64,000 bases of DNA. Source: Heterohyrax brucei (lineage: Eukaryota; Chordata; Mammalia; Hyracoidea; Procaviidae). The translations under genes were made by a program, and so were the position numbers. Below are positions 22,865-34,393 of this stretch, one piece after another. The number at the start of each line of letters is the position of its first letter. Position 1 is the stretch's first letter. The notes under the pieces are model-generated. The model searched no databases and was not told the origin of the DNA. It worked only from the letters and a program-made list of their open reading frames with translations. The stretch covers positions 131,246,796 to 131,310,795 of the forward strand of contig CM053142.1 of assembly GCA_028571685.1 (NCBI GenBank), read 5' to 3'.

Positions 22865-24985
22865 TGTAAGTACAATCTCATTTTGCTGAATACGACCATT
22901 ACAGCTATGACTCTAACAGGATCACGTTGACTACATCTGTGGAAACAGACAAAGGAAAAGCTCAGCATCATCAGCCAGAACAAGGTCAGGGCTGAAAGGA
23001 GAATAGACCATCACCTGCTGATATGCAAGTCAAGCTGAAGCTGAAGAAAATTAAATGAGTCCACAAGAACTAAAATACAACCTTGAGTATATTCCACCTG
23101 AATTTGGAAACCATCTCAAGAATAGTTTTGACATGTTGAACACTAATGACCAAAGACCAGGTGACTTGTGGGATGACATCAAGGACATTATACTTGAAGA
23201 AAGCAAAAGATCACTAGAAAGGCAGGAAAGAAAGAAAAGACTAAAATGGATGTCAGAAGAAACTCTGAAACTTGCTCTTGAATGTAGAGTAGCTAAAACA
23301 AATGGAACAAATGATAAAGTAAAAGAGCTGAACAGAAGATTTTAAAGGGTGGCTTAAGAAGGCGAAGTATGATAATGAAATGTGCAAAGATCTGGAGTTA
23401 GAAAACTGAAAGTGAAGAACATACTGCTTCTCAAGCAGAAAGAACAGAAGAAAAACATTCAAGCCTCAAGTTGCAGTTTTGAAAGATTCTATGGGCAAAG
23501 TATTGAATGACATGAGTATCAAAAGATAGAATACACAGTCACTATACCACAAAAAAAATTGTCAATATCTACAATATACATGCTATTAACATTTCAAGTG
23601 GTAGCATATAATCAAGAACCAAGGGTAATGAAGGCAGAAGTCCAAGCTACATGAAGGCACTGGCAAAAAACAAGGCTCCAGGGATTGATGAAAATAAGTG
23701 AGATGTTTCAAAGCATGGATGTGGCGCTGGAGGTGCTCATTATGTCAAGAAATTTAGAAGACCTGGCCAACTGACAGGAAGATCTGTATCTGTGCCCATT
23801 CCAAAGAAAGATGATTCAACAGATTGTGAAAATTATCATTAAGTAAGTATCATTAAGTGAAATTTTGCTGAAGATCATTCTAACGCAGTTGCTACCGTGT
23901 ATCAACAGGGATCTACCAGGAATTCAAGCAGGATTCAGAAGAGGACATGGAATAAGGGACATCACTGCTGATGTCAGATCGATCTTGACTGAAAGCAGAG
24001 AATACTGGAAAGATGTTTACCTGAGTTTTCAAAGGCATTCAACTGTGTGGATCATAACAAATTATGGATACCATTTTAAAGAACAGGAATTCTAGAACAC
24101 TTAGTTATACTCATGAGGAACCTGTATATAGACCAAGAGGCAGTCATTCAGACAGAACAAGGAGATACTGAGTGGTTTAAAATCAGGAAAGCTGTCCCTC
24201 AGGGTTGTATCCTTTCACCATACTTATTAATGTGTGCGCTGAGCAAGTAATCGGAGAAGCTGAGCTATATGAAGAATAACCTGTGATATGCACGTGACAC
24301 AACCTTGCTGCAGACAGTAAAGAGGACTTGAGCACTTTCTGATGAAGATCAAAGACTTAGCCTTCAGTACGGATTACACCTGAATATAAAGAAAACAAAA
24401 ATCCTCACACATCTAGACCAATAAGCAGCATCCTCAGAAATGGAGAGAACACGAAGTTGTCAAGAATTCATTTTACTTGGATCCGCAATCAGTTCCATGG
24501 AAGCAGCAGTCAAGTAGTCAACTGACAACAACTTCGCTGGGTAAATCTGTTGCCCAAAACCTCTAAGTGTTAAAAAGCAAAGATGCCACTTTGAGAACTA
24601 CGGCACAACTGACCTAGGCCATGAGATTTTCAATTGCCTCATATACATGTGAAAGCTGGACAATGAATACAGAAGCATGGCATTGGTGAAGAATATTAAC
24701 TATACCACAGACTGCCAAAAGAGCAAACAAATCTGTCTTTGAAAAACTACAGCCAGAGTGCTCCTTTCAAGTGAGCATGGAGAGACTTGGTATCATGTAC
24801 TTTGAACATGTTATCTGAAGGGATCACTCCCTGAAGAAGGGCATCATGGTTGGTAAGGCAGAGGGGCAATGAAAAACAGGAAGACCCTCAAGGACATGGA
24901 TCCCCACAGTGGCTGCAACAGTGGGCTCAAACATAGGGTTGCTGAGTCAGAACCAACTGTAGCATTTAACAACAACGTTACAGAA
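22865..24985 (+). mobile_element. RTE-clade LINE, 5' truncated
   Basis: Broken ORF pieces in order: a post-endonuclease stretch (LEYIPPEFGNHLKNSF, 23080-23125), a basic block (KRSLERQERKKRLKWMSEET, 23206-23265), the reverse-transcriptase motif QAGFRRGHGIRDITADVRSI (23926-23985), VPQGC-like 'AVPQGCILSPYLL' near 24190, and the active-site box as YARD with a stop two codons upstream (24284-24298). It ends in 'gttgctgagtcagaaccaac' and 'ttaacaacaacg'. The D-to-R change and stops make it inactive. Confidence 0.85.
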
Positions 24986-25544
24986 TCACTTTCACAATTC
25001 TACTTTTTGTCCATGTTGGGGAAAAATAACTGAAAAACAAAATCTACTTTCTAACCCAGAAAACTTCTTTATAAAAATAGAAGGGAAAGAAAAGTTTTAT
25101 TATTGAAGAAGCATTAAACTAGTCTTAAAAAGTGAAATTTCACAATTTTAAATTTATGTATGAATTCATAAGTTTTATTTTTCAGTTAATGAACCTTAGA
25201 ATGTTGTCTAGTCTAAAAGTGAAAAAAAGAGTTCCAAAGCTTGATACCGGAGGAAAGGCTTTTGCAACCATACACAAACAGGAACAAGAAAGATACACAG
25301 GACAAGTTTTGGATTGGCCAGAAAGCATTTTCTGTCCCTATTTGGAATGGAGGTGGGCCAGGGAATTTTGAACCAGCTTAACCTGAGTTTTCAAGTTTGG
25401 TTAGTTTAGCTTTCCATTTCCTACAGACTGAATGGGTTCAAGCTCCCAGAAAGGTTAGGTATTTACAAGAAACAGAAACTTAAAGGTTTCTGTTTGCTGA
25501 AGTGACTCCATTTGAGGCCTAGTTTGGTCAGGTTAACACCAGTA

Positions 25545-25740
25545 TAAAGAGCCCTGGTGGTGCAATGCTTAAAGCACTTAGCTGCAAACCAAAAGGTTGG
25601 TGGTTGGAACTCACCAGTCACCCTCTCAGAGAAAGATGTGGTAGTCCACTTCATACAGACTACGGACTTGTAAACCCGATGGGGCAGTTCTACTCTGTCC
25701 TAGAGGGTTGCTATGAATCAACATCAACTGTAAGGCAAAG
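25545..25740 (+). repeat. AfroSINE, long form
   Basis: 'agagccctggtggtgcaatg', 'gctgcaaaccaaaaggttgg', 'agagaaagatgtggtagtcc', 'gttctactctgtcctagagg'. Confidence 0.88.
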
Positions 25741-26524
25741 ATAACAAGGAAATCTGCTAAAGAGATTGCAAAGCTAGAAATTAATTTCATCCTTTATATA
25801 GTTTAGCTGACAACTACCTATTACATATTTTCAAGATAATGCTGATTTCCTAATATCATCAGGGTATCTTACATTATGCTAGATTCTTACAGGATGCTAA
25901 GAGGTAGGAATGATCTTCCTTGATCATTACATTTCAAAAAAGGATGGTTCCCAAGCACTTGAAGAAATATATTGGACTTACATACTTTTCACAGTGCCAA
26001 AGAATTTATAGTTGCAAGTTAATTAAAGTGGATTCTAAGACAACAGGGGAAAAGGGAACTCTCTTCTCTTATTTTCAATTTGTGTTTTTCTTTACATGGC
26101 ACACTGTGCCACACCCAGAAACATGAGAATAGAATACAGTTCCTTTCATCATAAAGCTCTCAACCCAATGGCCAAAGAACACAGCCCTATGCAAAATACT
26201 TTATCATGTTATGCAGTGACACACATTTGAACAAGAAATTACCAACCTACCACAAATCTCACCACGGGCTGCAGCTCTCTGAGTAATTGAGTGATCATTA
26301 GTCATGGTGTCTCTGTCAGAGTTTCCGTCGGCTATTGAAGCTCTCCCCACTTCCTGCTTGGATGACTTCTCCTTACAAAGATCTAAGCAGTTTAGCTCTA
26401 TGTCTGGATTCCTGTTAGTCTTGCGTACAAGGAACCTGTTCTTCTAATGCCTCATTATAATGTGCAGTTATACATATACTGGTCTCTTGTCTTTCTGCTT
26501 TACTAGGCTGACTTTCAGGTGCTT

Positions 26525-26576
26525 AATGCAGGGTTGCTGAGTTGGAATTGACTAAACAGCAGTGGGTTTTGGGTTT
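26525..26576 (+). repeat. AfroSINE tail fragment
   Basis: 'gggttgctgagttggaattg' followed by 'agcagtgggttttgggtttt'; head absent. Confidence 0.65.
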
Positions 26577-26594
26577 TAATATACTTGCCAAAGC

Positions 26595-27115
26595 TAGGTG
26601 ATAAATAAGGAAGACCAAAGAAATGATGCACTTGAATCCTAGAGTTGTCAAAAAATGTACCATGGACTGCTAGAAGAAGGAACAAATCTGTCTTAGAAGA
26701 AGCACAGACTGAATGCTCCTTAGAAGTGAGGATGGCAAGACTTTGGACATGTTATCAAGAGGGAGTGGTCCCTAGAGAAAGACCTCATGCTTGGTAAAAT
26801 AGACCCAAAACCAAACCCAATGCCTTCGAGTTGATTCCAGCTCACAGTGAGTCTATAGGATGGAATAGAACTGCCCTTTAGAGTTTCCAAGGAGTACCTG
26901 GTAGATCCAAACTGCTGACCTTATGCTTTGCAGTTGTTGCACTTAACTGCTATGCTGCCAGGGTTTCCTAGTAGACTAGAGGACCCTCAACAAGACGGAC
27001 TGACTGACATAGTGGCTGCAAACTGCAATGATTGTTAGGACGGCCCAAGACCGGACAGTGCTTTCCTCTGTTTAGGTCACTGTGAGTCAGAACCAAGTCA
27101 GTGGCAGCTAACAAC
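26595..27115 (+). mobile_element. RTE LINE 3' fragment split by AfroSINE
   Basis: 'accatggactgctagaagaa', 'cagactgaatgctccttaga', 'ggtccctagagaaagacctc', then after the SINE 'ggaccctcaacaagacggac', 'caagaccggacagtgctttc', ending 'gtgagtcagaaccaagtcag' and 'gcagctaacaacag'. Confidence 0.8.
26800..26970 (-). repeat. AfroSINE inside RTE LINE, antisense
   Basis: 'caaaaccaaacccaatgcct', 'gtgagtctataggatggaat', 'ctgaccttatgctttgcagt', 'ctatgctgccagggtttcct'. Same nested arrangement as at 13725-13890. Confidence 0.85.
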
Positions 27116-27854
27116 AGACCTATGTATGTTTTGATCAGGCTCCATATCACATCTTGCACTGTGCCAATAAATATTTGTTAAATATATGGATTAGCGATCA
27201 CAACCAAATTCCCACTTAAAATCTTTGGATACCTGGCCTATAATACAGTAGTCATGATTGATGAATCTGACTCTGTCTTCTCCAACATGGCTGGTTACAC
27301 AGGATTTATCTTTCCTAACTTTGTTAAATGATTGTTTTCACCTATGCTGGACAAAGCTCTGGTCTAGACTCTTAAAAGAAAATAATAAGTTAATTTAAAA
27401 AATTCATTTATTCATATATGTCTTTGGATTTATACCTGTAAATAACTTAAAAGCACTGAGAACACTTTTAAGTAAGGTGATGAGAGACATAAAACATTTC
27501 GCCTTGTGGGGATTTTTAAAGCAGAATAAGACAGCATCGAAGTTTGAAAACAAAACCACCGTTAGATTGTGTCATTTTTCTGGCCATTAGGTGGAGCTAT
27601 TGCTGCCAGAGGTTTTCTAAATCTATTTCTAGAGAAACTTCTTCAAAGCCTCTTGGAAGTATTTACCATCAAACTTTAACTCAGTGATTCCCCTTAAATA
27701 GAAACAATTCTGAGAGGAAACATATAAAACACACAGCCAATTCATACCCATTTTAAACCTTAGAAACGCTACATGGTAGAGCATGAATTCATTTTCAGAA
27801 TCTTCAGAGAAGCTTGAAGGGCCCTGCTATGGTGATTAACAACACAAATACCAG

Positions 27855-27855
<1 letters not shown>

Positions 27856-27897
<42 letters not shown>
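27856..27897. repeat. T(25)A(17) homopolymer palindrome
   Basis: Twenty-five T (27856-27880) followed directly by seventeen A (27881-27897). The halves are mutually complementary with no loop sequence. No SINE or LINE body is recognisable on either flank. Confidence 0.9.
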
Positions 27898-28559
27898 CTA
27901 TTCCTGCAACTGTTGAGAAGGAAGGAATGACTCATGTCTGAAGGTCAGATCACTGAAATTCTGATGTCCTAGCAAGTTGCGACACATGGATTTTTCCTTT
28001 AAAAAAAGAAAACAGAAAAATACTGTGCTGATTTCTCATTCTGGCCCCAGTAATTACTTCTCAGCTTATAATTGTGCTTGCTCTTTCATTTCATCCTCTA
28101 ATGAGAAGGGAAGCTGCAGCTGCTAAATGTTATGAACCCCAGACATCAGACAGGGCAATGACCCAAGAAAAGGGGCAAGCACAGGCAGAACAGGAGGAGT
28201 CTGGGCCCTCTCTGGTCTCTATCATTTTCCTTTTTCTTTCATTTCTTTTTCTTCATTTTTTCCCCCTTATCCCTTTCTACCATTCCTTTTTTCTCTACCT
28301 GAAACCCACCAGTTAAAACACTGGTGACCACTTTTACAAGCAAACCAAACCCTGGTGCCATAGTAATATAATGGAAAGTGAATTCCTTTTCCTACAAACT
28401 TAATACATAGGTCTTTCCAACTGCCTAAATAGATATGAATTGAATTAAATGGAATTTCTAAATATATAAAATTGGCAAATAATTTTAATGGAGACTTATA
28501 AATCCTTATATTTTCAAATTTAATACAGCGAAGAATGTAGGAAAGCACATACTCTCCTA

Positions 28560-28775
28560 TGGTGACTTTAGGACTGCAAGTTGGCAGAGCCTTCCAGACA
28601 GCATTTTTGCAAAACTAACAACCATGCTCATGCTCTTGGGCCCAGATAATCCACTTGCAAGAGTTTATCCTCAGGAAGTAAAGATGTGCTCAAGGATTTT
28701 TGCACCGGAAATTCTATCACAGCATTATAGATACTAATAAAAATTTGGAAAACACCTAAATGTCCAACAGCTCTT
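28560..28775 (+). mobile_element. Old L1M-type LINE 3' fragment
   Basis: 'taatccacttgcaagagttt', 'atcacagcattatagatact', 'tttggaaaacacctaaatgt' match the old L1 3' region in sense. Confidence 0.6.
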
Positions 28776-28973
28776 GGTCCGCTAATCTGTGGAGTCTCCC
28801 AGTCTGCTGGAAAGACCTGGGGTTTTTGCCTTCCACTTGTCACCTGGCCCTCAGCTGCATAAATAGGTCCCTAGATGTCTACGGACCTCTCTGGTTGATA
28901 ACTTCCAATCTTTTCTGGCCTCTGAGTACAAACAGCTTGGTTTCCCCACTGTTTTCAATTCATTGCTGGGAAC

Positions 28974-29405
28974 TGTCCGGTACGGAGAGTTCCCCAACAA
29001 ACAGGGTCAGAGATAGAGATGACATCGAGATTAAGGAAAAAGACAGACACAAACAAGTGGGATCAGGGGACTAGTACTCATCACAGCTGAGAGCCCAGAA
29101 CTGAGCTTTATTAGAGTATTTACAGTTTGTGCAAGGGGAAGTGATCTCTTTAATGTTAAAGAGTTCAAGACATCCAGGTCTGTTTAATTCCTTATCTGAA
29201 AGGGAGCGGTTTTCCACGCCCTTGTTTTCTCAGTTTCCATAATTTATCTCTTTGATTTGGATGTACTCCTAGGCCACTTCTAGGTTAAAGGACTCAAGAT
29301 GTTAATATTGCGTCCCCTAGTACAGAAGATTAGGCAGAGTTGTGATAAATAGCTTATGGTGGCTCAAAATGGCCGTGGTCATGCTAACAGTATATAATTC
29401 CCACA
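28974..29405 (-). mobile_element. Solo LTR, class II (ERVK-like), with 6-bp target duplication
   Basis: A 432-bp block begins TG and ends CA and is flanked by identical GGGAAC hexamers (28968-28973 and 29406-29411). Read on the minus strand it starts TGTGGGAATTATATACTG and carries AATAAA (complement of 29107-29112) about 130 bp before its 3' end, as expected for the U3-R-U5 layout. Six-base duplications are typical of class II retroviruses. No internal gag-pol-env sequence adjoins it, so it is a solo LTR left by recombination. Non-coding. Confidence 0.8.
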
Positions 29406-29516
29406 GGGAACTTCCACTGCTTTCCAGAACAACCCTCTGTACCTTCAACTGTGGGTAAATATAAGAACTGTCTCTGTCTTCCTTCCTCCTTTTTTTATAT
29501 TATTGTACTCCCTAGG

Positions 29517-29735
29517 CCTTAAAAGGATGGTGCAACACATTTAAGCACTTGGCTGCTAACAAAAAGATCGGCAGTTCAAACCTACCCGGTGGATCCATGG
29601 GAGAAAGACTTGGCAATTTGTTCCCATGAAGATTACAGCCTTGAAAACCCTTATGGTGCAGGTCTGCTGTATCATATGGGGTCATTATGAATTGGAATTG
29701 ATTTCATAGCACCTAACAACAATAACACTCTAGGA
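29517..29735 (+). repeat. AfroSINE, long form
   Basis: 'atttaagcacttggctgcta', 'ccatgggagaaagacttggc', 'gaagattacagccttgaaaa', 'gggtcattatgaattggaat', ending 'acctaacaacaataac', an ending closer to the RTE tail than to the GT-rich tail of other copies. Confidence 0.85.
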
Positions 29736-29789
29736 CAAAAAATGACTGATTTATAGCATTTGAAATTTGAACCTAGCAAAACAACAGTG

Positions 29790-29870
29790 TTGTCTTGACC
29801 ACTCATTCATTCAACAAATGTACTGAGTAACTTCTGTGTACTAAGTACTATGCTTGCAAGTCCTGGAGAT
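29790..29870 (-). repeat. L2 LINE 3' end, antisense
   Basis: 'ctcattcattcaacaaatgt', 'cttctgtgtactaagtacta', the reverse complement of the L2 end. Confidence 0.6.
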
Positions 29871-30199
29871 CGAACCACAGACCTTAGAAATCAAGAAAAC
29901 ATACAAGGCTTGAGCTATTTAAACAGTTAAAGTCCAGTTATTTATACACTGGAATATTAGTTTCTTGATTCAAAAAGGTATATACCTAAAATGCTCATTT
30001 CCTCTCTATCGGGCACCCTTTTTCAGTATTGAGGTATCTATGAAGCTAGGTAAGTTAGCATACGTTGAAATAGGTATATAATCAAGGTAAAGGAGTAAAC
30101 AAATGGTGAATCCTATTTTTCTCAAGCTATCGAAAGCCTTGAAAAATTTTATGTATATCTTTAGCGAAATGATTACTCTTATCTGCCTATGCTAGAGAA

Positions 30200-30290
30200 A
30201 ACTGTGGCAATTGCCTTCAGTAAGGATTACAACCTTGGAAACCCTATGTGGTGGTTTTACCTCATCTTACTGGGTTGTTTGGTTTGCCCA
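30200..30290 (+). repeat. AfroSINE fragment
   Basis: 'ttcagtaaggattacaacct', 'tggaaaccctatgtggtggt', 'ggttgtttggtttgcc'; head lost. Confidence 0.6.
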
Positions 30291-30599
30291 TGCTAGACAA
30301 TCATGATCAAATTTTACTATTTAATTGTACTTTTCATTTATTCCCTCTATATAAATGAAACATTCTTATTACTATGTTATTCCAGACAGAATCTAAAATA
30401 ATTAAGTTACAATTTTCATCTTTAGAACATATCATGGGGTGTTTGCCTAATTTCAGTAGCATATCTGTAAACCTTAAAGTGGATGTTACTGCAGATGGTT
30501 AAATTCACCCACTTTAGGTTCTATACACAATAAAGATGGCATTTTTGTCAGTGTGGAAGTAAACAGTACTAGAACAAATTATCATTTGTTTTGATAAAG

Positions 30600-31740
30600 T
30601 CTGATTTGCTATTTCATACCATTTCCCAAAATAAATTCCAGTGGGATTAAAAACCCAAACAGAAAAACAAAACTGTGACTATATCAGAAAAAAGTATAAG
30701 AGAGTATGCTAAGAGTATGTTCATAACTTTGGAAACTGGAAATCATTCTGAACCAGATTCCAAATGCAAAAAGACTTAAAGGAATAGACTGATAAATTTG
30801 ACTTCATCAAGATCAATAAATTTGGACAGTAGGTAAGAGTTCTGTGCAACAAAGTTATACAGACAGGTATCAAATTGGGAGAAAATGTTTGCCACACATA
30901 AAATATTAGCATTTAGATTTATAAAACACTCATGCAAAACAAACAAAAAAACGCTTAAGGAAACCAAGAGGAACACGGAAAAATAACAGTATAGGTAACA
31001 TAGAAAAGGAAACAAACATAAAAACAGAATCTGAACCTCACCAATTATCAGAAAAATGGATTCTATTTAGAACACTAAGATAATTTTCTTTCATCACCCT
31101 GGCAAAAATTAAACACCTTTACAGACTGTGTTGACAAAGATGCAGGAAAACAGGTGCATATATACACTGCAAATGGGAGTATGAAACTGATACAGTTGTC
31201 TTGAAGGACAATTTGGCAATACTGACCAGACCTAAAACATGTGTGCTATGACTCAACAGTTCTAGATCTTGCTGTCTTCCTTTGAGGAGCCCTAGCACTT
31301 AAGCACAAGGAAACATGTTTGAGCATGTTTCTTGCAGAGTTCCTCATAGGGGAAAACTAGAAACACCGAGAATGCCCAAAGTTAGATAAATGACTAATAA
31401 ATTGTTGCAGTCTCATGCTCTGTATGCAGTGCTATGAGGAAGTTGCTAAACAGGAGAGGTCCCCACGGCATCCTACTGGGTAAAAAAACAAGTTACAGTT
31501 ACAGCACTGTGATACTTTTTTATGTTAAATTTTTTTTTTATTAATTAGCATAGAAATGATGTATTTTCTAAGGGATGTATGAAAATGTATGAAAGAAGAA
31601 CTGAGGAACCAAGCCCAAATGATAATGCATGTTGTCACTGGGGTGGGATGATGAGGTGCACAGATTTGGGGAGAATTTAAAGGGGGTTTGTTCCTCTTTA
31701 TAATGTTTCCCCTTCCTTTTTTTAACATGGAAATTTATGT
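30600..31740 (+). mobile_element. Old L1M-type LINE 3' fragment
   Basis: 'gataaatttgacttcatcaa', 'ttctgtgcaacaaagttata', 'gggagaaaatgtttgccaca', 'accctggcaaaaattaaaca', 'tatatacactgcaaatggga', 'atgcccaaagttagataaat', the sense order of an old L1 ORF2 end and 3' UTR. Frames are destroyed. Confidence 0.7.
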
Positions 31741-31844
31741 ATTACTTGTTTAATTCTATTTGTAAAAATTGAGCCAATTTTCTGGTTAATAACTGATGCT
31801 CTTTACATATAGAAATACTGGATAAAATATCAAATGAAAACTAC

Positions 31845-31990
31845 TGCGTTTGGTAAAGTAGAGGGCCAATGAAAACAAAAGAAACTCTCAGTGAAATGGC
31901 TTGACACAGTGTCCACAACAGTGGATTCAAATATACCAGTGATCATGAAGGTGGCGCAGGACCAGACGTTCCACTCCACGGCAATAAACA
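31845..31990 (+). mobile_element. RTE LINE 3' fragment
   Basis: 'gtaaagtagagggccaatga', 'aaatggcttgacacagtgtc', 'aaggtggcgcaggaccagac'. The terminal part is cut. Confidence 0.7.
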
Positions 31991-32049
31991 AACCCTAGCT
32001 CGAAATCAAGAAAGCTGTAATCTCTCTCTCTCTCTTTTTTTTAATACCA

Positions 32050-32188
32050 AAAATAGAAACCTGTACCCATTCACATGGAGTTGATTCCAACTCATAGCGA
32101 CCCTACAGGACAGAGTAGAAGTGCCCCATAGGGCTTCCAAAGCTGTAATCTTTCCAGAAGTAGGCTGCTACATCTGTCTTCCAAGAAG
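32050..32188 (-). repeat. AfroSINE, antisense
   Basis: A (TC)n run at about 32021-32036 precedes 'ggagttgattccaactcata', 'gcgaccctacaggacagagt', 'aagctgtaatctttccagaa'. Head lost. Confidence 0.82.
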
Positions 32189-32589
32189 TGAAAAGGGAGC
32201 CCCCAAATCTAAGCAGTGAGCAGGTGCTAAGGCCAAGGGGCTCACAGAGCAGTTCATGCAGGATCAGACTTCATTAGCTGAGGACAGACTTTAAGCTCCA
32301 TGCCATGGGACCAGGAGGCTAGCGGAGTGAGGAGTGCGCAGCCAGCAAGTGGACAGGGACATCAGGCTGGAAATGAGTGCACTTGAGAACTGACCACAGC
32401 ACAAGACCAGGTACATCCTCCTCTCCATTACTACGATTATCTACTTAGGGAAAAAGCAGGAGATGAGGGAGACCTCAGAGAAAGAGTGAGCACTTATATT
32501 TAAGAGAGACTGGACACTGCCTAAATAGTTATTTGAATTATTAGATCCAGCTAGGATTTCAAGATTTCACATTAGTTTTCCTATTAAAC

Positions 32590-32965
32590 CGCAGATGCAA
32601 GTTTAGGACCAAATGCAAGGACAAAGTGTTTTTTTATCTGCATGTCTGAGCTGCAGTGAGTTACAAGTGAAACCCCCACCAATTATATAATAATCCCCAA
32701 CAATATTGTTTCTAGAGAAACTTTTCTCATGGTTTCGGTGCCACGTATGGCTACAGCCAATGAGGGCTGACAAGGCAGCTATACTGCTTGCGCCAGCCAA
32801 TGATGGTAAGTGTACTATAATACCGAGACTCTCAGTCGAAGCTTGCTCCTCTGAGTCCTGCCGAGTTGATCTGTACCACCCCTGGGGCAATTTGTGCTCC
32901 TTTAGCTTATTTTTATTCGGCGGGCAACAGTTTGACCCCAATGGCTGGCATAAGCTATGAAAGGG
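32590..32965. other. Unassigned promoter- or LTR-like block
   Basis: The sequence between 32700 and 32960 has two GCCAATGA boxes (32757-32764 and 32797-32804), a TATAATA-like string at 32815-32821 and a GC-richer segment after it. Open frames of 84 codons (+) and 112 codons (-) cross it, but neither has a domain I recognise. It could be a relic LTR or a lost promoter. I see no ends or duplications. Confidence 0.3.
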
Positions 32966-33029
32966 ATAGTGTTGACAGCAATAAAAAGAAAGAAAGAAAA
33001 TATCATGACACTTTTAAATAAGCAAACAT

Positions 33030-33100
33030 AATACGTACATCCACTGCAGTCAAGTCCATGCCGACTCACGGCAACCTCACGGCAACCTGAATCGACTGAG
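33030..33100 (-). repeat. AfroSINE tail fragment, antisense
   Basis: 'atccactgcagtcaagtcca' and 'gccgactcacggcaacctc', followed by a short internal duplication of CACGGCAACCT. Confidence 0.6.
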
Positions 33101-33519
33101 TGCTAAACAGACGGTCAACTGCCCTTTTTAGGTCTAGCCACACTGGAGGAAAAAAAAAAGATCTGAGGATCCACATGCATATAATGCAGCTTCTCACCAC
33201 TGAGAAGTTGGTCTTTTTGACCACTTGGAAGAAAAATGTAATGATCGACAGCAGAAACTCTTCAGCTGGTTGCACCATTAAGTTCCAAACATCACAACCA
33301 CCAGCAAGGACAGTATAAAATTTAGTGGTCAGGCAGAGACGGCTGCCCTTCAGGGCGTGGGTTCTCTGACTCACTCGGGGCACTCACCGAGCACAGCGAC
33401 TTGCCTTTGCATGTCCTTCCTCCACATGCAAGTAGTATTCCACACTGCACTGCTGGTTTGAAGATGCAGGCGGTTGTGTGCCAAGGAATACGGGAAGCGT
33501 TTACGAGCTTAGAGTAGCC

Positions 33520-33785
33520 CCTGGCAGATGGCCAGTAAGGAAAAAAATTACAAGTATAAAGAGCTGAATTTGGCCAACAATCTGAACGTGCCAGAAGGAG
33601 GATGTCTTAGGGCCTCTAGGTAAGAGCCCAAGCTGGCCAGTACACTGATGACCGTTTTGAGAGACCTAGTGCAAAGAAACCAGTCAAGACCCTCTAGATT
33701 TCTGACAGGCAGAACTTTGGGGAAATCAGTTTATGTTGCTTTACGTCACTACCATTTTGGTAACTGGTTGTGCAGCAAGAGAAAA
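33520..33785 (+). mobile_element. Old MaLR-type LTR, 3' part
   Basis: 'gatggccagtaaggaaaaaa', 'ctgaatttggccaacaatct', 'gtcaagaccctctagatttc', 'ggtaactggttgtgcagcaa' follow an old MaLR LTR 3' half. No clear boundary. Confidence 0.4.
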
Positions 33786-33989
33786 CGAATATATTACTCC
33801 TCTGGCATGGGAGTGTGAAGAGGGAGGGAAAAAAGGCATTTCCTCTCATGACTGACCCCGAATGGTTTGCTGTTCTCTTATTGGCTGGTCATGACTGCGG
33901 TTTCCTTATATTAACCATCCCAACTAGAAGATGGAGACATTTCTTTCCCCTTTCTGTTGATTGTCTCTGTTTAACACCTATTGGCTATC

Positions 33990-34393
33990 TGTTATAGATT
34001 GAACTGTGTCCCCCCTAAATATGTGTAGTGAATCCTGGCCTCTATGCCTCTAGTGATAATTCTATTTGGAATGGTTGTCTTTCTTCTACACGTGAGGCAT
34101 GATTAGGGTAGGTGGTATCTTGAGTCAACCTCTTTTGAGATATAAAAAACATAAGCAAGTGAGAGCAGTAGAGATGGGGAAAGAGAAGAGCCACGTACAT
34201 ACATTAAGACTGCCCAGGAGCAGAAACTCAGAAGAGATAAGGTCCTTACTCTGGAGCCAAGGGAGAAAGTCTTACCCTAAAGTCAGTGCCCTAAATTCAA
34301 ATTTCTAGCCTCCTAAACCCTGAGAAAATAAATTTGTTTGTTAAAGCCATTCACTTGTGGTAATTGTTACAGCAGCACTAGATAACCAAGACA
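33990..34393 (+). mobile_element. MaLR-like solo LTR with 5-bp target duplication
   Basis: TG...CA block of 404 bp flanked by CTATC (33985-33989 and 34394-34398). It begins TGTTATAGATTGAACTGTGT and holds 'gagaaaataaatttgtttgt' near its end, then 'ttacagcagcactagataac'. Five-base duplications are typical of ERVL/MaLR elements. Confidence 0.8.

Noticed and set aside
23055-23345. 96-codon plus-strand open frame as a gene
   Set aside because: It is the segment between the endonuclease and reverse-transcriptase domains of the RTE LINE, not a host gene.
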